The notes: generated from the sequence alone by a model not told the origin. 64,000 nucleotides of DNA from Priestia endophytica DSM 13796 (GCF_900115845.1 NZ_FOXX01000012.1:62001-126000); one strand, 5' to 3'. Shown: positions 55,405 through 64,000, counted from the first letter of the stretch. Made by a program: numbers and translations.

Positions 55405-56058
55405 GTGGAACAGTTTTTAGCATTTCCATTACAACAAATGCCTTTTGTTGTAATCACTCTTATTATAGCTTTTACAATTCATGAGTTCTCGCATGCCTTT
55501 GTAGCCAATCTATTTGGTGATCCAACAGCGAAGAATGAAGGAAGATTAACGCTATCACCCATTTCCCATCTAGATCCATTCGGGACACTTCTGCTTATTA
55601 TTGCAGGGTTTGGATGGGCGAGGCCTGTTCCTGTTAACCCTCGGAACTTTAAGCGTCCGAGACTCGCGGGTGTTCTTGTATCTATTGCAGGACCGCTAAG
55701 CAATCTTATATTAGCTTTTATTGGGACACTGTGCTTTTATGTTCTTATTTATGCACAAGTGGCTCCAAACAATGTGTACCTTTATCAGTTCTTTAACCTA
55801 TTTATTATGATTAATATTCTTCTTTTCATCTTTAATTTATTGCCTTTTCCTCCCCTTGATGGGTATAGAATATTAGAAGATTTAGCACCAACAAATATTC
55901 GGATAAAGATGAAACAGTATGAATCATACGGAATTTTGTTATTTCTAATCATTGTAATTACACCCCTTGATCAATATGTAATCTCACCAATCTATAATCA
56001 GGGGATACCGAGTGTAATGGGGTTATTTGAACGTATATTAGGTCCGTTCTTTCTTTAG
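55405..56058 (+). CDS. ywhC: Site-2 protease-like M50 membrane metalloprotease (YwhC)
   Basis: A 217-residue membrane protein of peptidase family M50 with the zinc motif HEFSH in FTIHEFSHAFVANLFGDPTA near residue 28, and the second conserved element LLPFPPLDGYRI near residue 150 (Asp ligand in the PLDG turn). About five or six helices. Members without a PDZ domain like this one cleave unknown membrane substrates. GTG start after AGAGGAG. Confidence 0.92.
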   Translation: MEQFLAFPLQQMPFVVITLIIAFTIHEFSHAFVANLFGDPTAKNEGRLTLSPISHLDPFGTLLLIIAGFGWARPVPVNPRNFKRPRLAGVLVSIAGPLSNLILAFIGTLCFYVLIYAQVAPNNVYLYQFFNLFIMINILLFIFNLLPFPPLDGYRILEDLAPTNIRIKMKQYESYGILLFLIIVITPLDQYVISPIYNQGIPSVMGLFERILGPFFL

Positions 56059-56092
56059 GAAATGTAATTAAGCAAGCTAGGAGGAGTTTTTT

Positions 56093-56611
56093 ATGGATCA
56101 ACAACCGAAAAAGAAAAAAGCAGCATTTAATATCATTAAAAGTGACCCAACAGATGGTCATGGAGGATTTGGTGTTGGGGCTCTTAGTTTAGATAATGTT
56201 TCACCTGTTTTCATTGACTTGGAAGATGAAGAGGTTTTTGTAGACATCGGTGCAATGCATGCTCGTAGTGTCGTTGAAAAAGGAATTAAGTTTTTACCAA
56301 ATCGTGAAGAAGTGCCAGCAGGAGATAAGTTTTATTGGCTTGTTTGGGTAACGATTGGAAGAAAACCAGAGTCTCCTTATTATGCAGGAGTAACAGCTTG
56401 TGAGATGACGGTTAACCGTGAAGCACGTCGTGGATATAAATCTCTTCCAGAACATGTGAATCGTATGGACAAATCAATGAAACACCATATTATTGTCGAT
56501 CATATGGACGAAAAATCAAAACACTTACTGCGTGAATTTTTAAAAGGGCATAATGAAGCACTTTGGAATGCTTCAGAACCAGAACTGAAAAAAGCGCTGC
56601 TAGAAGCATAA
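56093..56611 (+). CDS. ywhD: YwhD-family protein
   Basis: A 172-residue soluble protein beginning KKKKAAFNIIKSDPTDGHGG, then DIGAMHARSVVEKGIKFLPN and FYWLVWVTIGRKPESPYYAG. It matches the YwhD family of Bacillus in length and in its place between ywhC and pbpG. Function unknown. CTAGGAGG ribosome binding site. Confidence 0.9.
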   Translation: MDQQPKKKKAAFNIIKSDPTDGHGGFGVGALSLDNVSPVFIDLEDEEVFVDIGAMHARSVVEKGIKFLPNREEVPAGDKFYWLVWVTIGRKPESPYYAGVTACEMTVNREARRGYKSLPEHVNRMDKSMKHHIIVDHMDEKSKHLLREFLKGHNEALWNASEPELKKALLEA

Positions 56612-56646
56612 AAAAGACGTGGAGCCTAAGCTCCACGTCTTTTTTA
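56610..56646. terminator. Bidirectional terminator between ywhD and pbpG
   Basis: Perfect stem AAAAAGACGTGGAGC / GCTCCACGTCTTTTT. Confidence 0.94.
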
Positions 56647-58713
56647 TGCCCAAGGAAGGACTTTCTGCCAAAATCCATCTTCCTCTTTCTTTTCTTTTTT
56701 CTCTTGTTTCTTCTCTTCGGTATGTTCCATATGTTCATCACAGTACTCCGTTGGCTCTGTGCCTTTAACATAATAAGTAAGCCTCGTATTTGGACAGTCT
56801 TTAGTAGCAAGCTTCCCATTGTCTGGATTCACAAGAACGCCTACAACTCCTTTAGATGGTGAAAAGGCTTGAACTGTTTTTCCTTTATGGGCTTCTTCCA
56901 TAAACGAAACCCATATGTTCTTGGCATAGCTTCTTTCTGTCACTTTGTCCATTGTTTGGTCTTTGTCATAGCCAGTCCATACACCTGCTACAAGGCTTGG
57001 AGAAAATCCAATCATCCAGCTATCTGTTTGTGTTGTTCCGGATTTCCCGCCATAAATGTGCGTTGTTTTTTCGTTAATGGAATTCCCTGTCACAGTCGTA
57101 TAATCATTTAAACGTTCATCAAACATACCTGTCATAAGATGTGTGGTCACATATGCAGCATCTTCATCAAGCACTTGTTTGTGCTCTTTTGGTGCTTCAT
57201 AAAGTACTTTTCCATCATAAGATTCCACTTTAGTTACAAAGGTTGGTTCAATTTCACGCCCTCCATTTTCAATCATTCCATATGCATTTACCATCTCACT
57301 TAGACGAACAGGAGAGGTGCCAAGGGCGAGGGAAGGAACAGGTTTAATGTTGCTTTTAATGCCCATTTCCCTAGAAGTTTGAACAAGCTGATCCGCTCCG
57401 ATATACTGCATTGTCTTTACCGCATAAATGTTATCAGAAAGAGCGATGGCTTGTGAAAGTGTAATATTATCATTTGCATAGTAATCATGGTAATTGCTTG
57501 GTTTGTATTTACTTTCTTTTTTTCCTTTTCCAAATGTAAAAACGGTCGGCTCACTTTTAAATAATGTAGAAGGAGTGAGTCCATGTTCAATAGCTGCATA
57601 ATAGAGCGGTACTTTCATAGTTGAGCCAGGCTGTCTCACTGCTTGAGTTGCACGGTTAAAAGGGCTTTCTTCATAATCTTTTCCACCAATTAATGCTTTT
57701 ACAGCACCTGTTTTAGGATCCATAGCCATAAATCCTGTTTGAATGGAAGAGTCAGGATCAATTGTTTTTTCCACTTTCTTCTCAGCTAGCTTTTGAAGCT
57801 TTGGATTTAAAGTAGTATAAATTCGAAGCCCATGAAGTTCACGGTCATTTGTTAAATGAAGCTTTTCCTTTACTTGTTTTTTTACTTCATCAACAAAATA
57901 AGGAGCAATATCTTGCTTTTCTTCCTCCTTTATTTCATGAAAGGAAAGCTTAGCAGCAAAAGCCTTCTTCTCTTCTTCTTGTGTAATAAAACCTTCTTTT
58001 TGCATAGCGGCTAAGATAATTTCCTGTCTTTCTTTGGCATTCTCTAGGTTATTGAAAGGCGAGTAGTAGCTTGGTCCCTTTGGGATTCCTGCAAGAATAG
58101 AAGCTTCACTACGCGTGAGTTTTGAAGCATTCTTATTAAAATAGTATCGAGAAGCTGCTTCTATACCATATACCCCATGTCCGTAGTAGATCGTGTTTAA
58201 ATATCCTTCTAAAATGCGGTCTTTGTCATAGTTCGTTTCTAACCGGACTGTATACCATGCTTCCCGCAATTTCCGAATCCATGTTTTATCATGCTCAAGA
58301 AACAAATTACGCGCATATTGCTGTGTAATAGTACTTGCCCCCTGAACTTTTGCCATTGCTTTTAAGTCGGCAACAGCAGCACCTGCAATCCGTTTAGGGT
58401 CAAATCCATGATGATTATAAAAATTCTGATCTTCAACAGATATAGTTGCTTGAATAACATGAGGAGAAATGTTTTCAATTGGAACCCAATATCTTTTTTG
58501 GCCATGATGCATTTCTTCTAATAGAGATTTATCAGCATTATAAAGAATAGTCGTTTGAGGTACAGATAGAGGAGGAGCTCCTTGAATTTTTGCTATCATC
58601 CACATTACGCCGAGAGAGATACAAAATAAGATTAATAGGATAATGCTTAAGGCAATAGCTCGACGCCCCATTTTTTTAAGCTTCTGCTGGTACTTGCTTG
58701 CATTTAGCTCCAA
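56644..58713 (-). CDS. pbpG: Class A penicillin-binding protein PbpG
   Basis: A 689-residue bifunctional murein synthase: N-terminal membrane anchor (ALSIILLILFCISLGVMWMI), a GT51 glycosyltransferase (VEDQNFYNHHGFD, GASTITQQYARNL) and a transpeptidase with SxxK in RQPGSTMKVPLYY, SxN in ALSDNIYAVK and KSGT in YGGKSGTTQTDSW. In B. subtilis PbpG (YwhE) is made in the forespore and helps build the germ-cell wall. I chose the TTG at 58713 because a near-perfect CGGAGGTGA lies just before it; the upstream ATG at 58737 has no such site. Confidence 0.92.
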   Translation of the reverse strand: MELNASKYQQKLKKMGRRAIALSIILLILFCISLGVMWMIAKIQGAPPLSVPQTTILYNADKSLLEEMHHGQKRYWVPIENISPHVIQATISVEDQNFYNHHGFDPKRIAGAAVADLKAMAKVQGASTITQQYARNLFLEHDKTWIRKLREAWYTVRLETNYDKDRILEGYLNTIYYGHGVYGIEAASRYYFNKNASKLTRSEASILAGIPKGPSYYSPFNNLENAKERQEIILAAMQKEGFITQEEEKKAFAAKLSFHEIKEEEKQDIAPYFVDEVKKQVKEKLHLTNDRELHGLRIYTTLNPKLQKLAEKKVEKTIDPDSSIQTGFMAMDPKTGAVKALIGGKDYEESPFNRATQAVRQPGSTMKVPLYYAAIEHGLTPSTLFKSEPTVFTFGKGKKESKYKPSNYHDYYANDNITLSQAIALSDNIYAVKTMQYIGADQLVQTSREMGIKSNIKPVPSLALGTSPVRLSEMVNAYGMIENGGREIEPTFVTKVESYDGKVLYEAPKEHKQVLDEDAAYVTTHLMTGMFDERLNDYTTVTGNSINEKTTHIYGGKSGTTQTDSWMIGFSPSLVAGVWTGYDKDQTMDKVTERSYAKNIWVSFMEEAHKGKTVQAFSPSKGVVGVLVNPDNGKLATKDCPNTRLTYYVKGTEPTEYCDEHMEHTEEKKQEKKEKKEEDGFWQKVLPWA

Positions 58714-58834
58714 AGTATTCACCTCCGTTTTCTTCATACATAAACCAGTATTGAAAAAAAAGCGGAGTTTTAAACATCAAGATAGCCTTGAATTTTAGAA
58801 GAATTTTCATAGAATAAGATCATGCAAAAAACGC

Positions 58835-58862
58835 TTGCTTTTTTACGAGATTAATCTATACT
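58835..58862 (+). promoter_or_regulatory. Candidate promoter of speE-speB
   Basis: TTGCTT (58835-58840), 16-bp spacer, TATACT (58857-58862), giving a leader of about 150 nt before speE. The interval 58714-59022 holds nothing else I can support. Confidence 0.55.
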
Positions 58863-59022
58863 AAGGTGGGAAACTTGCGAGTATGCCTTAACATAAGGTC
58901 AACAAGCTCCTTATCTGAAGAACAATTCGTACATATTTTACGTGTACTTTTCGATTTTGCGAATACACTACTAAATGTTAATGTGGACAAGAGGATATTT
59001 GATATAGAAGGGATGAAGTATA

Positions 59023-59850
59023 ATGAGTCTTTGGTTTACAGAGAAACAAACAGAGAACTTTGGTATTACAGCAAAAATTAATAAAACGCTTCACACAGAA
59101 CAAACAGAATTTCAAAAGTTAGACATGGTAGAAACAGAAGAGTTTGGTAACATGCTTCTTCTTGATGATATGGTTATGACAACAGAGAAAGACGAGTTTG
59201 TATATCATGAAATGGTAGCACATGTACCACTTTTCACACATCCAAACCCAGAGCATGTACTTGTTGTTGGTGGAGGAGACGGTGGCGTTATCCGCGAAAT
59301 TTTAAAACATCCGAGCGTGAAAAAAGCAACACTTGTTGATATTGATGGAAAAGTAATTGAGTACTCTAAAAAATATTTACCAACAATCGCAGGTCAATTA
59401 GAAGACCCTCGTGTAGATGTGCAAGTTGGTGACGGTTTCATGCATATTGCAAAAAGTGAAAATGCATATGACGTTATTATGGTTGATTCAACAGAGCCAG
59501 TTGGTCCTGCTGTAAACTTATTTACGAAAGGTTTCTATGCAGGGATTTACAAAGCGCTAAAAGAAGATGGTATCTTTGTTGCCCAAACAGACAACCCTTG
59601 GTTTAAAGCAGATCTTATTGCAAATGCGCAACGTGACGTAGCAGAAATTTTCTCAATCACACGTCTTTATACAGCTAACATTCCAACATATCCAAGCGGT
59701 CTTTGGACATTCACACTCGGTTCTAAAAAGTATGATCCTTTAGAAGTGAGTGAAGAACGCTTCCATGAGATTGAAACGAAATATTACACAAAAGAACTGC
59801 ATAAAGCAGCGTTCGCTCTACCTAAATTTGTAGCAGATCTACTAAAATAA
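59023..59850 (+). CDS. speE: Spermidine synthase
   Basis: A 275-residue aminopropyltransferase that makes spermidine from putrescine and decarboxylated [23 protein letters not shown], the SAM-type loop [18 protein letters not shown], and the catalytic [14 protein letters not shown] are intact. AGAAGGGATGA before the ATG. Forms an operon with speB, 54 bp downstream, as in B. subtilis. Confidence 0.96.
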   Translation: MSLWFTEKQTENFGITAKINKTLHTEQTEFQKLDMVETEEFGNMLLLDDMVMTTEKDEFVYHEMVAHVPLFTHPNPEHVLVVGGGDGGVIREILKHPSVKKATLVDIDGKVIEYSKKYLPTIAGQLEDPRVDVQVGDGFMHIAKSENAYDVIMVDSTEPVGPAVNLFTKGFYAGIYKALKEDGIFVAQTDNPWFKADLIANAQRDVAEIFSITRLYTANIPTYPSGLWTFTLGSKKYDPLEVSEERFHEIETKYYTKELHKAAFALPKFVADLLK

Positions 59851-59904
59851 GAAACAGCCATGGGGACTCTCATGGCTTCCTATTGTTTGAAGGGAGTCAG
59901 TATA

Positions 59905-60777
59905 ATGCGTTTTGATGAAGCTTATTCTGGTAACGTGTTTATCGGAAGTCATAAAAGTTATGAAGAAAGTAAAGTTGTTCTTTACGGAATGCCAATGGAT
60001 TGGACAGTAAGCTACCGCCCAGGTTCTCGTTTTGGTCCAACACGTATCCGTGAAGTTTCAATCGGACTTGAAGAATATAGCCCATACCTTGATCGTGAAT
60101 TAGAAGATGTAGCGTATTTTGATGCAGGAGATATTCCGCTCCCGTTCGGAAATCCACAGCGCAGCATTGATATGATTGAAGAATATGTAGATGATCTTCT
60201 TAAAGATGACAAATTCCCACTTGGTATGGGAGGAGAACATCTTGTATCATGGCCTGTTATGAAAGCAATGGCAAAGAAATATCCAAATCTTGCAATCATC
60301 CATATGGATGCACATACAGATCTGCGTGTTGAATATGAAGGAGAGCCTTTATCACATTCAACTCCAATTCGTAAAATTGCTGAGCACATTGGACCTGAAA
60401 ATGTCTATTCATTTGGAATTCGTTCAGGTATGAAAGAAGAATTTCAGTGGGCTAAAGAAAATGGGATGCATATTTCGAAATTTGAAGTTTTAGAGCCGTT
60501 AAAGGAAATCCTGCCAAAGCTTGCAGGACGTCCTGTTTACGTGACAATTGATATTGATGTATTAGATCCAGCACATGCTCCTGGAACGGGAACAGTTGAC
60601 GCAGGCGGAATCACTTCAAAAGAGCTCCTTGCTTCAATTCATGAAATTGCACATTCTAACGTCAATGTTGTTGGAGGAGATCTAGTAGAAGTTGCTCCAA
60701 TCTATGATAATTCAGAACAAACAGCAAATACAGCAAGCAAACTTATTCGTGAAATGATGCTTGGTTGGGTAAAATAA
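59905..60777 (+). CDS. speB: Agmatinase
   Basis: A 290-residue ureohydrolase hydrolysing agmatine to putrescine and urea, feeding speE. The dinuclear manganese ligands are visible in LGMGGEHLVSWPV, IIHMDAHTDLRVEYEG and VTIDIDVLDPAHAPGTGT. I chose ATG 59905, preceded by GAAGGGAG and matching the length of B. subtilis SpeB; the frame continues upstream without support. Confidence 0.96.
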   Translation: MRFDEAYSGNVFIGSHKSYEESKVVLYGMPMDWTVSYRPGSRFGPTRIREVSIGLEEYSPYLDRELEDVAYFDAGDIPLPFGNPQRSIDMIEEYVDDLLKDDKFPLGMGGEHLVSWPVMKAMAKKYPNLAIIHMDAHTDLRVEYEGEPLSHSTPIRKIAEHIGPENVYSFGIRSGMKEEFQWAKENGMHISKFEVLEPLKEILPKLAGRPVYVTIDIDVLDPAHAPGTGTVDAGGITSKELLASIHEIAHSNVNVVGGDLVEVAPIYDNSEQTANTASKLIREMMLGWVK

Positions 60778-60781
60778 TTAG

Positions 60782-60813
60782 AAAAGGCAGCTTATAAAAA
60801 GCTGCCCTTTTTT
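60782..60813. terminator. Terminator of speE-speB, shared with the sigma-fusion gene
   Basis: Stem AAAAGGCAGCTT / AAGCTGCCTTTT-like with one mismatch, T residues on the plus side and A residues before it. Confidence 0.85.
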
Positions 60814-62680
60814 AATCCAAAAGATCTCCTGTTTTTGCATTCATACGTGAATGAAAGTTAGGTTCTAATAGGTTTGTTTGATAATGAAATATAAAGCAAT
60901 CTTTTTCTTCATCCTCTTTCCAAACAGCCTCTACCTCAAGTAGGGATAGAAGGGTTTCTTTGGCTTTTGTAGCAGAGATAAGTGGTCTTTCTTCTTGTAG
61001 AGAAAGAAGCTTATCAACTTCAATCTCAGGGCCCATATAATAGACAATTCGTAAAGTTTTTCGACAAACACTAACATTAATCATTCCCCCATATTCAAAA
61101 GGAATATTAGAGGTAAGATAAAAGGTTACAAGCACCCAAGATTCATCAGTATTATAACTGACTCCACCAAAACGAAGAATCGTTTGATAAGAAGGAAGCA
61201 CCTTCTCCAAAAATTGCAGTGCACGCTCGTATCCTTGTTTTCGATTGCATTTCTTTCTTAAGTTGGCAGGAGGGGTCTCAAACGAGAAGATTCCTTTTAT
61301 TTTTCCATTCTCTTTATATTGGATTTTAATGGTCTCCTCGTTTCTTTCTCTCATATAGCTATCAACACTTTTATCTGATGAGACAAGAGTAAGATTTTTC
61401 TTTCGAAACACTTTTCCTCTTAACTCGGGATCTTTACTTTCTCGAATACATTCATGTTTATCTGTTAGTCCAATCATATCTTCAATAGTTTCTGTACTTG
61501 GGTTTACAGACATCAGTGGTTTGGATAGGACTAGGTCATCTTCTTTTACAGGATATAGAGAGAATTCATCAACCTCAACGCTATAAAACGGAGGCTCTAT
61601 TTTGTAAACAAGTTGCCCTTTGTTATTGGATGTTGAAAGAAATAAATTGCATGAGGTTTCTTTCATAAGATAATCTTTTACAGCTTCTACATGTACTTCT
61701 TTTTGCGGCTGTTGGAAATGACGGGGGAGAGTTGTACAATACCTTTTAAAATTAATTACATATCCATCATATGAAACGTCGATAAAGAAGCTGCTATTAT
61801 CAATTTTATAGCCGTTATGTTTCATTATCCATTCAAAGCGTATACTTTTCGTTAAAAAAGTAGGCGAAGCATTTGAAAAGGAGGAAGGGCATAAATTTGT
61901 TTGATCATGGAGAAATGTTAGGGCTTTTTCGTATAACACTTCCTCAGCATAGTGAATGTGAGTATGATTCATGTCTCTTGAATAGGAGAGTAGCTCTCCG
62001 TTAGGGTGAAAAGAGACAATAAAACCAGTTTCTTCACCTTTATCTTCCCATGCAAATAATATTTCTTCTGAATAGTCCTGTTCAATTAAAAGGTCATAAC
62101 TAGAAGGGATAGAGAACATACTAACTGCTTTTTCTTTTAATGTTTCTAACATATTCTGAACCTCCCCAATCGTTTCTGCTGCGAGAATCATTTTTAACTT
62201 TTTTATGCCACCATAATAATGACTTTTCACTGTACTTTCTGTAAGACCTACAATATGACTAATTTGTTTGAATGTATAATCATCGATAATCTTCAGAAAG
62301 AGGATTTGGCTTTTTCTCTTATTTAGTTCATCAAGAATTTGTCCAATCCAAAGTAAATGTTCACTTTCCTCCTTATAGGAATGTTTTATTTCTTGTACAT
62401 TTTCAATTGGAATTTCTCGGTCTTTTTTGCGATAAAAATCAATAGAAGTATGAATGGCAATTTTCTTCATCCAGGAAGTGAAGGAGCGATGGTGTAATAA
62501 GGTTGGAAGAGAAACAAACATACGAATGATTGTTTCTTGTTTAATATCTTCTAAATCGTATTTATTAAGGGCATAGGCATTAATAATCCTTTGAAGTCTA
62601 GGTGCGTAGACTTCCATCAGATGTTCAAAAGCCCCTTTCTCCCTTTGTTGAGCTCTTTTGACTAGTTGTGTTTCTTCCAC
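60812..62680 (-). CDS. ECF-type sigma factor fused to a long YcdB/PepSY-like C-terminal region
   Basis: A 622-residue protein. Residues about 5-90 are sigma region 2 (FEHLMEVYAPRLQRIINAY, YDLEDIKQETIIRMFVSL, SWMKKIAIHTSIDFYRK); about 115-165 are region 4 (KSQILFLKIIDDYTFKQISH, GLTESTVKSHYYGGIKKL). The remaining 430 residues have no membrane helix and look like two repeats of a YcdB/YcdC-type fold (EKALTFLHDQTN ... DVSYDGYVINFKRY, and ERALQFLEKVLPS ... INVSVCRKTLRIVYYMG ending MNAKTGDLLD). GTG start after AGGAGGG is chosen; the upstream frame is unsupported. No anti-sigma gene is adjacent. The fused part may sense a signal and control the sigma part. Divergent from a Fur-box lipoprotein gene. 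Confidence 0.8.
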   Translation of the reverse strand: MEETQLVKRAQQREKGAFEHLMEVYAPRLQRIINAYALNKYDLEDIKQETIIRMFVSLPTLLHHRSFTSWMKKIAIHTSIDFYRKKDREIPIENVQEIKHSYKEESEHLLWIGQILDELNKRKSQILFLKIIDDYTFKQISHIVGLTESTVKSHYYGGIKKLKMILAAETIGEVQNMLETLKEKAVSMFSIPSSYDLLIEQDYSEEILFAWEDKGEETGFIVSFHPNGELLSYSRDMNHTHIHYAEEVLYEKALTFLHDQTNLCPSSFSNASPTFLTKSIRFEWIMKHNGYKIDNSSFFIDVSYDGYVINFKRYCTTLPRHFQQPQKEVHVEAVKDYLMKETSCNLFLSTSNNKGQLVYKIEPPFYSVEVDEFSLYPVKEDDLVLSKPLMSVNPSTETIEDMIGLTDKHECIRESKDPELRGKVFRKKNLTLVSSDKSVDSYMRERNEETIKIQYKENGKIKGIFSFETPPANLRKKCNRKQGYERALQFLEKVLPSYQTILRFGGVSYNTDESWVLVTFYLTSNIPFEYGGMINVSVCRKTLRIVYYMGPEIEVDKLLSLQEERPLISATKAKETLLSLLEVEAVWKEDEEKDCFIFHYQTNLLEPNFHSRMNAKTGDLLD

Positions 62681-62702
62681 AATAATCCCTCCTATGATGT
62701 AA

Positions 62703-62729
62703 GACGAGATAGAGTGCAAAATAGTTGGC
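62703..62729 (-). promoter_or_regulatory. Possible ECF-type autoregulatory promoter
   Basis: On the minus strand GCCAAC (62724-62729) and CGTC (62703-62706) are separated by 17 bp, like the AAC...CGTC pattern of SigM/SigX promoters, giving a leader of about 16 nt that contains the ribosome binding site. The -35 part is only a partial match. Confidence 0.35.
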
Positions 62730-62870
62730 CCTAAAGGAAGATTTCTTGGGAAATAAATCAAAATAGCTCACATTTTCTGAAAGAATTTAGTGAATAATAC
62801 GTTATTATGTCGAATAAACAACTTATAAGGGATTGACCCACAATGTGAAAGGGTTGTAAGATAATAACAC

Positions 62871-62885
62871 TGATAATTGTTATCA
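62871..62885 (+). promoter_or_regulatory. Fur box of the YfmC-like lipoprotein gene
   Basis: TGATAATTGTTATCA, 14 of 15 matches to TGATAATNATTATCA and a perfect palindrome around TTG, 36 bp before the start codon. A TTGACC element at 62833-62838 is the likely -35. Confidence 0.88.
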
Positions 62886-62920
62886 CTATCAAGTATTAAT
62901 GTAGAAAGAAGGAATTCACA

Positions 62921-63880
62921 ATGGTTCGTAACACTAAGAAATGGACTTTTTCTCTTGTAGCCATTTTGCTAACTTTTATAGTTGCCTTAGCAGGATGTAG
63001 CTCTTCACAAAATAGTGAAGAAAAAGAGAAGAAAAGCTCAAGTAAAGAGGAAACCAGAACTGTTCAGCATGAGCTAGGCAAAACAGAAATTACGGGTACA
63101 CCGAAGCGCGTAGTTACATTGGAACTATCATTTGTTGATTCTCTTAATGCTCTTGGCGTAGAGCCTGTTGGAATTGCAGATGATAATAAAAAAGATATGA
63201 TTGAAAAGTTAGTTGACAAGAAAATGGACTATACTTCAGTTGGAACACGCGAGCAGCCAAACTTAGAAGTTATTAGCTCTTTACAACCAGATTTAATTAT
63301 TGCAGATGCACAGCGTCATAAAGCTATTTATAAAGAGTTACAGCAAATTGCGCCAACAGTTGTATTAAAAAGCCGTGAATCTACATATGAAGAAAACTTA
63401 GATGCGTTTACAACAATTGCAAAAGCAATGAATAAAGAAGGACAAGGCAAAAAACGTCTTGAAGAACATAAACAAACGATGAAAGATTTAAAAGAAAAGC
63501 TTGCTGATAATGAAAAAGCAACTGTTCTACCTGCTGTTGTACGTGATACTTCGTTCCAGGCTCATACTTCTTCATCATATGATGGACAGCTTTTAGAACA
63601 GCTTGGATTTAAAAATCCAATCGATACAAAAGATGCTTATGCTCAAATGAACTTAGAGCAGCTTTCAAAAATTGATCCAGACATCTTGATTTTAGCAAAC
63701 AATGAAGGAAAGCTTTTAACGGATGAGTGGAAAGATAATCCACTTTGGAAAGACTTAAAAGCTGTGAAAAATAATCAGGTTTATAACGTTGACCGTGATT
63801 TATGGACTCGTTTCCGTGGTATTATTTCAGCCGAAAATATCGGAAAAGACATGAATAAGTTGCTAGATGAAAAGAAATAA
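62921..63880 (+). CDS. Iron-binding lipoprotein, probably ferric citrate type (YfmC-like)
   Basis: A 319-residue lipoprotein: signal peptide and lipobox LAGC (Cys about 26), a Lys/Ser/Glu-rich linker, then a binding domain with PKRVVTLELSFVDSLNALGV, ISSLQPDLIIADAQRHKAIY, LEQLSKIDPDILILANNEGK and NNQVYNVDRDLWTRFRG. The RVVTLELSFVDSLNALGVEP pattern is typical of YfmC/FecB ferric-dicitrate binding proteins. A Fur box just upstream predicts iron control. No permease gene follows within the window. Citrate specificity is inference. Confidence 0.9.
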   Translation: MVRNTKKWTFSLVAILLTFIVALAGCSSSQNSEEKEKKSSSKEETRTVQHELGKTEITGTPKRVVTLELSFVDSLNALGVEPVGIADDNKKDMIEKLVDKKMDYTSVGTREQPNLEVISSLQPDLIIADAQRHKAIYKELQQIAPTVVLKSRESTYEENLDAFTTIAKAMNKEGQGKKRLEEHKQTMKDLKEKLADNEKATVLPAVVRDTSFQAHTSSSYDGQLLEQLGFKNPIDTKDAYAQMNLEQLSKIDPDILILANNEGKLLTDEWKDNPLWKDLKAVKNNQVYNVDRDLWTRFRGIISAENIGKDMNKLLDEKK

Positions 63881-63892
63881 GATTAAGTTATG

Positions 63893-63933
63893 AAAAAAGA
63901 AGTAAGAAAACTCTTTTCTTACTTCTTTTTTTG
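63893..63933 (+). terminator. Terminator after the YfmC-like gene
   Basis: Stem AAAGAAGTAAGAAAA / TTTTCTTACTTCTTT followed by T residues. The last 67 bp of the window contain a GTG at 63971 with an open frame to the edge, too short to judge. Confidence 0.92.
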
Positions 63934-64000
63934 TAGAAAGAAATAGTCGTAAAAGTGTGGTGTGTTTGAAGTGGAGCGTTCAAAAATAAAAATTTATGGT

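Noticed and set aside
58866-59081. 71-codon frame upstream of speE
   Set aside because: It overlaps the speE start in another frame, lacks a ribosome binding site and ends within speE; the region is better explained as the speE leader.

Overview
The window looks like a chromosomal segment of a low-GC, endospore-forming Bacillaceae (Bacillus/Priestia-type). The evidence is AT-rich DNA with strong AGGAGG-type ribosome binding sites, many hairpin-plus-T-run terminators, sporulation genes (gerQ, an rsfA-type regulator, pbpG), Bacillus-type SAM and TPP riboswitches, and a block from ung to speB that keeps the gene content and order of the B. subtilis ywd/ywf/ywg/ywh region. I see no prophage, insertion sequence, CRISPR array, rRNA or tRNA. 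Species cannot be fixed from the sequence alone.

Layout. 1-5.5 kb: tail of a NarL-type response regulator followed by an MMPL exporter (YdfI-YdfJ-like), an unannotated small ORF, a DUF445 membrane protein and an unknown membrane protein. 5.5-12.3 kb: an HxlR-type regulator beside the wreck of a nitroreductase gene, a Fur-box siderophore operon (two FecCD permeases and a binding lipoprotein), a DUF218 membrane protein and a second Fur-box siderophore-binding lipoprotein. 12.5-18.3 kb: a REC-GGDEF-REC regulator, a SAM-riboswitch operon for S-methylmethionine/homocysteine use (permease plus MmuM), a decayed FAD-oxidoreductase gene and two small membrane proteins. 18.3-24.3 kb: an M20 amidohydrolase, then a gluconate module (RpiR-type regulator, short 6-phosphogluconate dehydrogenase, gluconokinase), then an rRNA methyltransferase. 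24.3-25.2 kb is a gene-poor stretch with an inverted pair of perfect DnaA boxes and decayed reading frames.

25.2-34.2 kb: fused NnrE-NnrD metabolite-repair enzyme, ketosamine-3-kinase, TPP riboswitch with thiC, the gbsAB/gbsR choline-to-glycine-betaine system and a HAD phosphatase. 34.5-38.4 kb: the qoxABCD quinol oxidase operon. 38.5-46 kb: pyridoxine/HMP kinase, alanine dehydrogenase with its AdeR-type regulator, NADP-type gnd, and zwf co-oriented with a cyclase-family gene. 46.3-60.8 kb: the conserved ung-ywdI-ywdK-gerQ-hemQ-pta-lipL-rsfA-ywfO-ywgA-ywhB-ywhC-ywhD-pbpG-speE-speB block. 60.8-64 kb: an ECF-type sigma factor fused to a long C-terminal region, divergent from a third Fur-box siderophore-binding lipoprotein.

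Themes. Three separate loci carry near-consensus Fur boxes and encode iron-siderophore binding proteins, but no ABC ATPase is present, so they must share an ATPase encoded elsewhere. Sugar-acid metabolism is represented by zwf, an NADP-type and an NAD-type 6-phosphogluconate dehydrogenase, and gluconokinase. The least ordinary items are the sigma-factor fusion protein, the regulator left beside a dead nitroreductase gene, the DnaA-box hairpin region and the paired palindromes around gbsA/gbsR.
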